Source: Apium graveolens (taxonomy: Eukaryota > Streptophyta > Magnoliopsida > Apiales > Apiaceae). From it: 64,000 nucleotides of DNA. Of this stretch, positions 60,241 through 64,000 are shown in pieces (positions within the stretch are counted from its first letter, which is position 1; every line of letters starts with the position of its first letter). The position numbers were made by a program, and so were the translations under genes. The stretch is taken from contig NC_133649.1 of the NCBI RefSeq assembly GCF_009905375.1, positions 236,682,201-236,746,200 of the forward strand, read 5' to 3'. The notes beneath the pieces are model-generated. The model had not been told where the DNA came from, made no database searches, and saw nothing but the letters and a program-made list of their open reading frames with translations.

Positions 60241-62400
60241 TTATATTACTTTTAAGTTACAGGGAATGCAGTCAAACTTATCACAAAATGAATATGGATC
60301 ATATGCCTTGGCTTCATTATACTTGCAGGGTCCTTCAACTGGCTTGCTAACCACGCATTTCTTCCTTGGAGCATCTGCAACATAAGCAAAATTGTTGCAT
60401 TTGTTTATCCCAATCTTCCCATTACTGTTCCTCTTCTTCTTTCTTACATCTTCAGTTTTTGTTTCCTTGACAGGTGTCTTGGAATCTTGGTTATCCATGA
60501 GCTTCATTTTAGCTTCAGTAACAGGAGAGCTTTCTTCATTTGACTTTGCAGCATCTTCATCTTCTAGCTCCTGTTTGATTATCAATTCATTTTCACTAAA
60601 GTTAAATTCTCCAGCTTTGAACATAGGTGACTTAACTTTTCTCAGTATTACTGGGACATCTTCACTAGCAATGCTCTTGTCTTTGTCATCTGCAACTTTC
60701 TTTTTGCTGTTTAAGGCCTCATAATCAAATCCAATAGCTATGTTAGCACATGGTTTGTTTTTCTCATGATATAGTCCAACCAACTCAGATGCATTCTTGA
60801 AGGACTTCAATTTAACTTTATTCTTCTCTAGCTTATCCCTTAACACTGCTTCAATCTCATTAGCACACTTGAGCTTGTTCTTTAGATATGAATTTTCTTG
60901 TTTCAGAGCTTCAAGCTCTACCATCAACAACTCAGTTTCTTATTTCTCATTTTCAAGATTTTCATTCATCTTTGTCAGTCTGTTAACCTCTTCATTAGCA
61001 ACAACCATACTTGTATAATTGTGAAACATTTCTGTGCTCATATTTTCAACAGTTTCCTTATATTGATTCATATTTAAATCAATGGTGGTAAGAGTTGGTA
61101 CCTGTGTTTTTGATGAGGATGACTCTCCTTGCTCTAAGGCCATAAATGTATAATTTCCAACTTCCTCATCTTCATCATTATCGAAATTATCCCAACTCTT
61201 TCCCTCTGCAATATAGGCTTTGCTTTGTTGTTTCTTCAGAAGAGTTTCGTACTTTGCTTCCAGTTCAAGATAAGCTTTGTCTTTCTTTACTTTCTTGGGT
61301 TTCCTGCATTCTGTAGCAAAATGGCCTAGCTCATCAAAGTTATAGCACCTTATCTTTGATCTGTCAATAGATCCAGTCTTGTAGCCATTTTTGCTATCAT
61401 GTGTGTACTTCCCTTTTCCTTTCCAGGTGCTGTCTTTGTTGAATGATTGTCCTTTTCCCTTAAAGAATCTTGGCTTCTTTACTCTAATATTAGAGAACAT
61501 TCTTGTCAGATAGGCCATTGACAGATCTAGCTCATCAAGTTCATCCAGGGTGTAGAACTCATCTTCTTCCAATTCCAGTATGACTTGTTCCTTTAAATCA
61601 TTGTTACTTTGCTCACTAGTTGAGACACTTGGAGTTTGGAATCTTGGTTCATCATTAGAGATCTGGATTTCATTAATAATAAGAGCACTTGAACCATCTA
61701 CAACATGCCCTTGACCAACTTTTAATGATTTCCTTTGAATCATTTCCAATTCATATGTTCTTAAGATTCCATATAGAACTTCCAGAGTCAAACTGCTCAA
61801 GTCTCTCCATTCTTTGATTGCTGAAATTTTCTGTTCCAAATGGCCAGGGAGTGTGAGCAAAAACTTCAAGTTCACTTCTTCAGCTTCATAATATTTATCA
61901 TGCAGCTGCAAGTCATTAATCAGCTTGTTAAACCTTTCAAACACATCAGTAATGCTTTCCTTTGGCTTAGCCATGAAACCCTCATACTGTAAAATCAGTA
62001 TCCTTCTTTGATTTGACATAACTTCCTCTGTTCCTTCACACAGTATCTCTATCTTTTCCCAAATCTGCTTAGCAGTATCACAGTTGACAATGTTATTGTA
62101 CATTAAATTGTCAAGTGACTCTATTAAGATCAGCCGCAAGCCACTGTCTAGGGAGACTTTTACTTTCTCAGGCTCAATGTATTCTGAAGGATCTTTAGGA
62201 GCTTAATGAGCTAGAATGACCATGTCTCTGTCTGTAGATTCCTCAACTCTTACCATGGGAGTGAAAGGCCCATTTTTGAGAATCTAAATGTATAATGGAT
62301 TGGCCATCCTGATAAACAGCAACATTTTCTTCTTCCATAGAGTGTAGTTAGTCTTATTAAAAGTAGGGATTTTGATGCTATTGATTTTTTGTGTATTCAT
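60241..62400 (-). pseudogene. Gag of element D
   Basis: ATG at 62,400-62,398 (MNTQKINSIKIPTFNKTNYTLWKKKM, DUF4219-like). Stops at about 62,286 (TAG) and 62,205 (TAA) precede the UBN2-like core (GFMAKPKESITDVFERFNKLINDL, about 61,970). The zinc knuckle near 61,340 reads CYNFDELGHFATEC, so the second Cys is Phe and metal binding is doubtful. TAA at 60,942-60,940 separates the first 399 residues from a second block 60,930-60,241 (coiled coil ELEALKQENSYLKNKL; KIGINKCNNF; APRKKC). Gag of B is the closest relative here. Confidence 0.85.
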
Positions 62401-62438
62401 TCTTCCAAGATCTTGAATCTGTTTACTTTTAGATTTTT

Positions 62439-62449
62439 CTCTGATACCA
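62439..62449 (-). other. Primer binding site of element D
   Basis: TGGTATCAGAG on the minus strand, two bases from the LTR end, complementary to initiator tRNA-Met. Confidence 0.88.
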
Positions 62450-62451
62450 CT

Positions 62452-63762
62452 TGTTAGATAATGAATAACACACGGGGGGGGGGTGAATGTGTTTTAGTGT
62501 TTTTCTGCTTTTCTTGAAGTGTTAATGGTGATGAATAAAGTAAATTAAAATCTTGTATTAAAATGTGTTAGTACTGAAATTAAACAGATATAAACAGTGA
62601 ACACAAATCTTTCAAAACTTACTTAATTATATATTAAAATTAAGAATGTCTTGCTACAAAAATTTTAGGCTCTTTGTTGATAAAGAGCTTAGCTTCTTCC
62701 TTGAGAGAATTCAAGATTTCTGATCTAAATTGTTACTCTTAAAACAAAGCATCCAGTCTTTACTTTATAGAATAGTAAACACTAGTTTTTACACAGCATG
62801 CAATAGCATGTACTAAACCCTATTTTTGGATAACCAAATCTTTCCATTTCTGACTTAGTGTATCTTTGCTAATCTTGCCTGCTTGTGACTTTACTTTGCC
62901 AGTTAATCTTGGCCTTTGATCTTGTACTCTTCAAGCTGTTTTTTGTAGACTTGTCAATCCATCTGATTGGATTGTTTGTTGATTGTTAATTTTGGATATT
63001 TAGCTGGTCTACACTTTGTACTTTGAGTTTTACCTCGAGATCTCTAGTTTGGTATGTAGAGAACTTGACATCTCGATAAGTATAATGGCTTATCGAGATC
63101 TCTCATCACTCTATAATTGTTTTGACTTATCAAAGTCTCTGAGTTCTCTGTAAGAGAATTTGGCTTATCGAGATCTCTAAATTTCTGCATGTAGAACTGA
63201 CTTATCGATATCTCCAATCTTCATGTCTTCACTTTGGCTTGTCGATATCTCCGAGTTCTCTAATGCAGAAATGACTTGTCGATATCTCAGAGATCTCTAA
63301 TGATATTTGACTTATCGATATCTCTGAGATCTCTAGTGATAATTTGACTTGTCGATATCTCCAATCTTCATGTCTTCAATTTGACTTGTCGATATCTCTG
63401 AGACTGCTCTATAAGCTTTTCTTAACTTCTCGATAAGTCATTCTGGAGTTCTCGAATGACTTCTCTATAACACTTAATCTGTGACTTGTAGACTTCTTGA
63501 CTTAGAATGTTTTTCACTAAACAGATTTATTCAACTCCAAATTTCTTCATACTTTCTTTGAGGCATGATCTTCATGATCTTCTTCCAGAGCTTATTCTGA
63601 GGCTTGGGACTGTTTACAGAAAAATACTCCAGTCTAGTCTATTTATATTTTTACAGACTTAAATGTTACAATACAAAATGCAAATTTAGATTTCAATACA
63701 ACTTACTTAGGGTTGTCAATTTGACTTATTCTTGTTTGTTTACAGGGATGTCTTGCACAATA
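62452..63762 (-). repeat. 5' LTR of element D
   Basis: Minus-strand TATTGTGCAAGACATC start (TG changed to TA at 63,762-63,761) and ...CATTATCTAACA end at 62,452; 1311 bp. An array of about ten CTTRTCGATATCTC-type units lies at 63,060-63,460. A TATA-like ATTCTATAAAGTAAAG follows downstream on the minus strand (about 62,770). The G-run GGGGGGGGGG at 62,474 corresponds to the CCCCC tract of other Sirevirus LTR ends. Confidence 0.92.
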
Positions 63763-64000
63763 AAGCTTTAACTCTGTCATCAATCTTTTTCAACAAAATA
63801 TTTTCTAACTTGATCTTCAAATTCTTCTCATACTCTGTTTTATTAGATAATTGATAGATATCAACTCTCAGATTTTTGATTTAAGCTCTTTCTGTCATCA
63901 TGTCTTCCAGTGACACATAACAAGTTTTTCTTCCATCAGGATTCATGGTTATATGCCTCTGAGTAAGAACATTTTCAATGACAGCTCCTCCTTTCTTTAT
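63763..64000 (-). pseudogene. Env-like ORF of element C, part above element D
   Basis: The minus-strand frame from the window edge reads KKGGAVIENVLTQRHITMN ... CYVSLEDMMTERA, TAA at about 63,882, then a charged helix up to the AAGCT target site, after which it would continue at 37,737. Element C extends beyond the window, so its 5' LTR is not visible. Confidence 0.6.

Larger units (their letters stand above)
37738..63762 (-). mobile_element. Element D: 26-kb Sirevirus with three later insertions
   Basis: LTRs are at 62,452-63,762 (5') and 37,738-42,031 (3', interrupted). The 5-bp flanks AAGCT (37,733-37,737 and 63,763-63,767) are identical. The minus-strand order is PBS, gag, integrase, RT/RNase H, motif-rich gap, env-like region, PPT. 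Without its guests (2981+5, 1043+5 and 8586+5 bp) D is about 13.4 kb, a normal Sirevirus size. It belongs to the same LTR family as A and B (TGTTGTGCAAGACATGCC start). All genes are broken. It landed in the end of the env-like gene of element C. Confidence 0.92.

Noticed and set aside
1..64000. CRISPR arrays, bacterial operons, rRNA or tRNA genes
   Set aside because: No direct-repeat/spacer arrays; the regular repeats are LTR motifs. The tRNA-like words are primer binding sites of 11-12 bp only, and no cloverleaf was recognised by eye. A tRNAscan run would settle small cases.

Overview
This window is nuclear DNA of a eudicot plant. It is AT-rich, holds one intron-bearing plant gene, and is otherwise packed with nested plant LTR retrotransposons whose tRNA-iMet type primer sites, 5-bp target duplications and protein motifs can be read directly. 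I suspect an asterid (for example Apiaceae or Asteraceae) from the flavour of the copia proteins, but that is only an impression.

Left block (1-22,100). A plus-strand env-like ORF and a cut-off LTR (element A, 1-1464) abut, in opposite orientation, the gag start and 5' LTR of a minus-strand Sirevirus (element B, 1465-2312 plus 17,996-19,943). A complete Sirevirus-type Ty1/copia element (element 1, 2313-17,990, plus strand, TSD TGGTT) sits inside the gag of B. Element 1 in turn carries a 3.36-kb solo LTR (10,902-14,257, TSD GAGAT). B lies against a decayed plus-strand element (19,944-21,684). Two short Helitrons (18,661-19,065 and 21,698-22,122) are also present.

Middle (22,100-37,000). Low-complexity intergenic DNA holds a Mutator-type MITE (22,848-23,144), a Helitron 3' end, minisatellites and microsatellites. 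Next comes the only cellular gene I can read in full: a choline kinase on the minus strand (26,490-32,675, eight coding exons, 354 aa) with a plausible TATA box and a 5'UTR intron. A MULE transposase pseudogene without its catalytic core (33,892-35,320) and fragments of an unidentified gene (36,327-36,988) follow.

Right block (36,989-64,000). A Sirevirus-like element C (3' LTR 36,989-37,576, body continuing at 63,763 and past the window end) was invaded by a 26-kb minus-strand Sirevirus D (37,738-63,762, TSD AAGCT). D was then hit by a solo LTR inside its 3' LTR (38,747-41,727, TSD ACTTC), a second solo LTR in its env-like region (45,038-46,080, TSD GTTCC), and a plus-strand copia element E between its integrase and RT domains (50,799-59,384, TSD CAAAC). 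Element E has lost most of gag.

All retroelement genes carry stops or frameshifts. Elements 1 and E still look fairly young: by eye their LTR pairs differ at about 4% and 3% of sites. The most interesting signal is that in both large Sireviruses a short motif that is repeated in the LTR is also clustered in the gap between pol and the env-like ORF. In D that cluster sits upstream of a canonical TATA box and a pyrimidine-rich leader, which looks like a second, internal promoter for the env-like gene.
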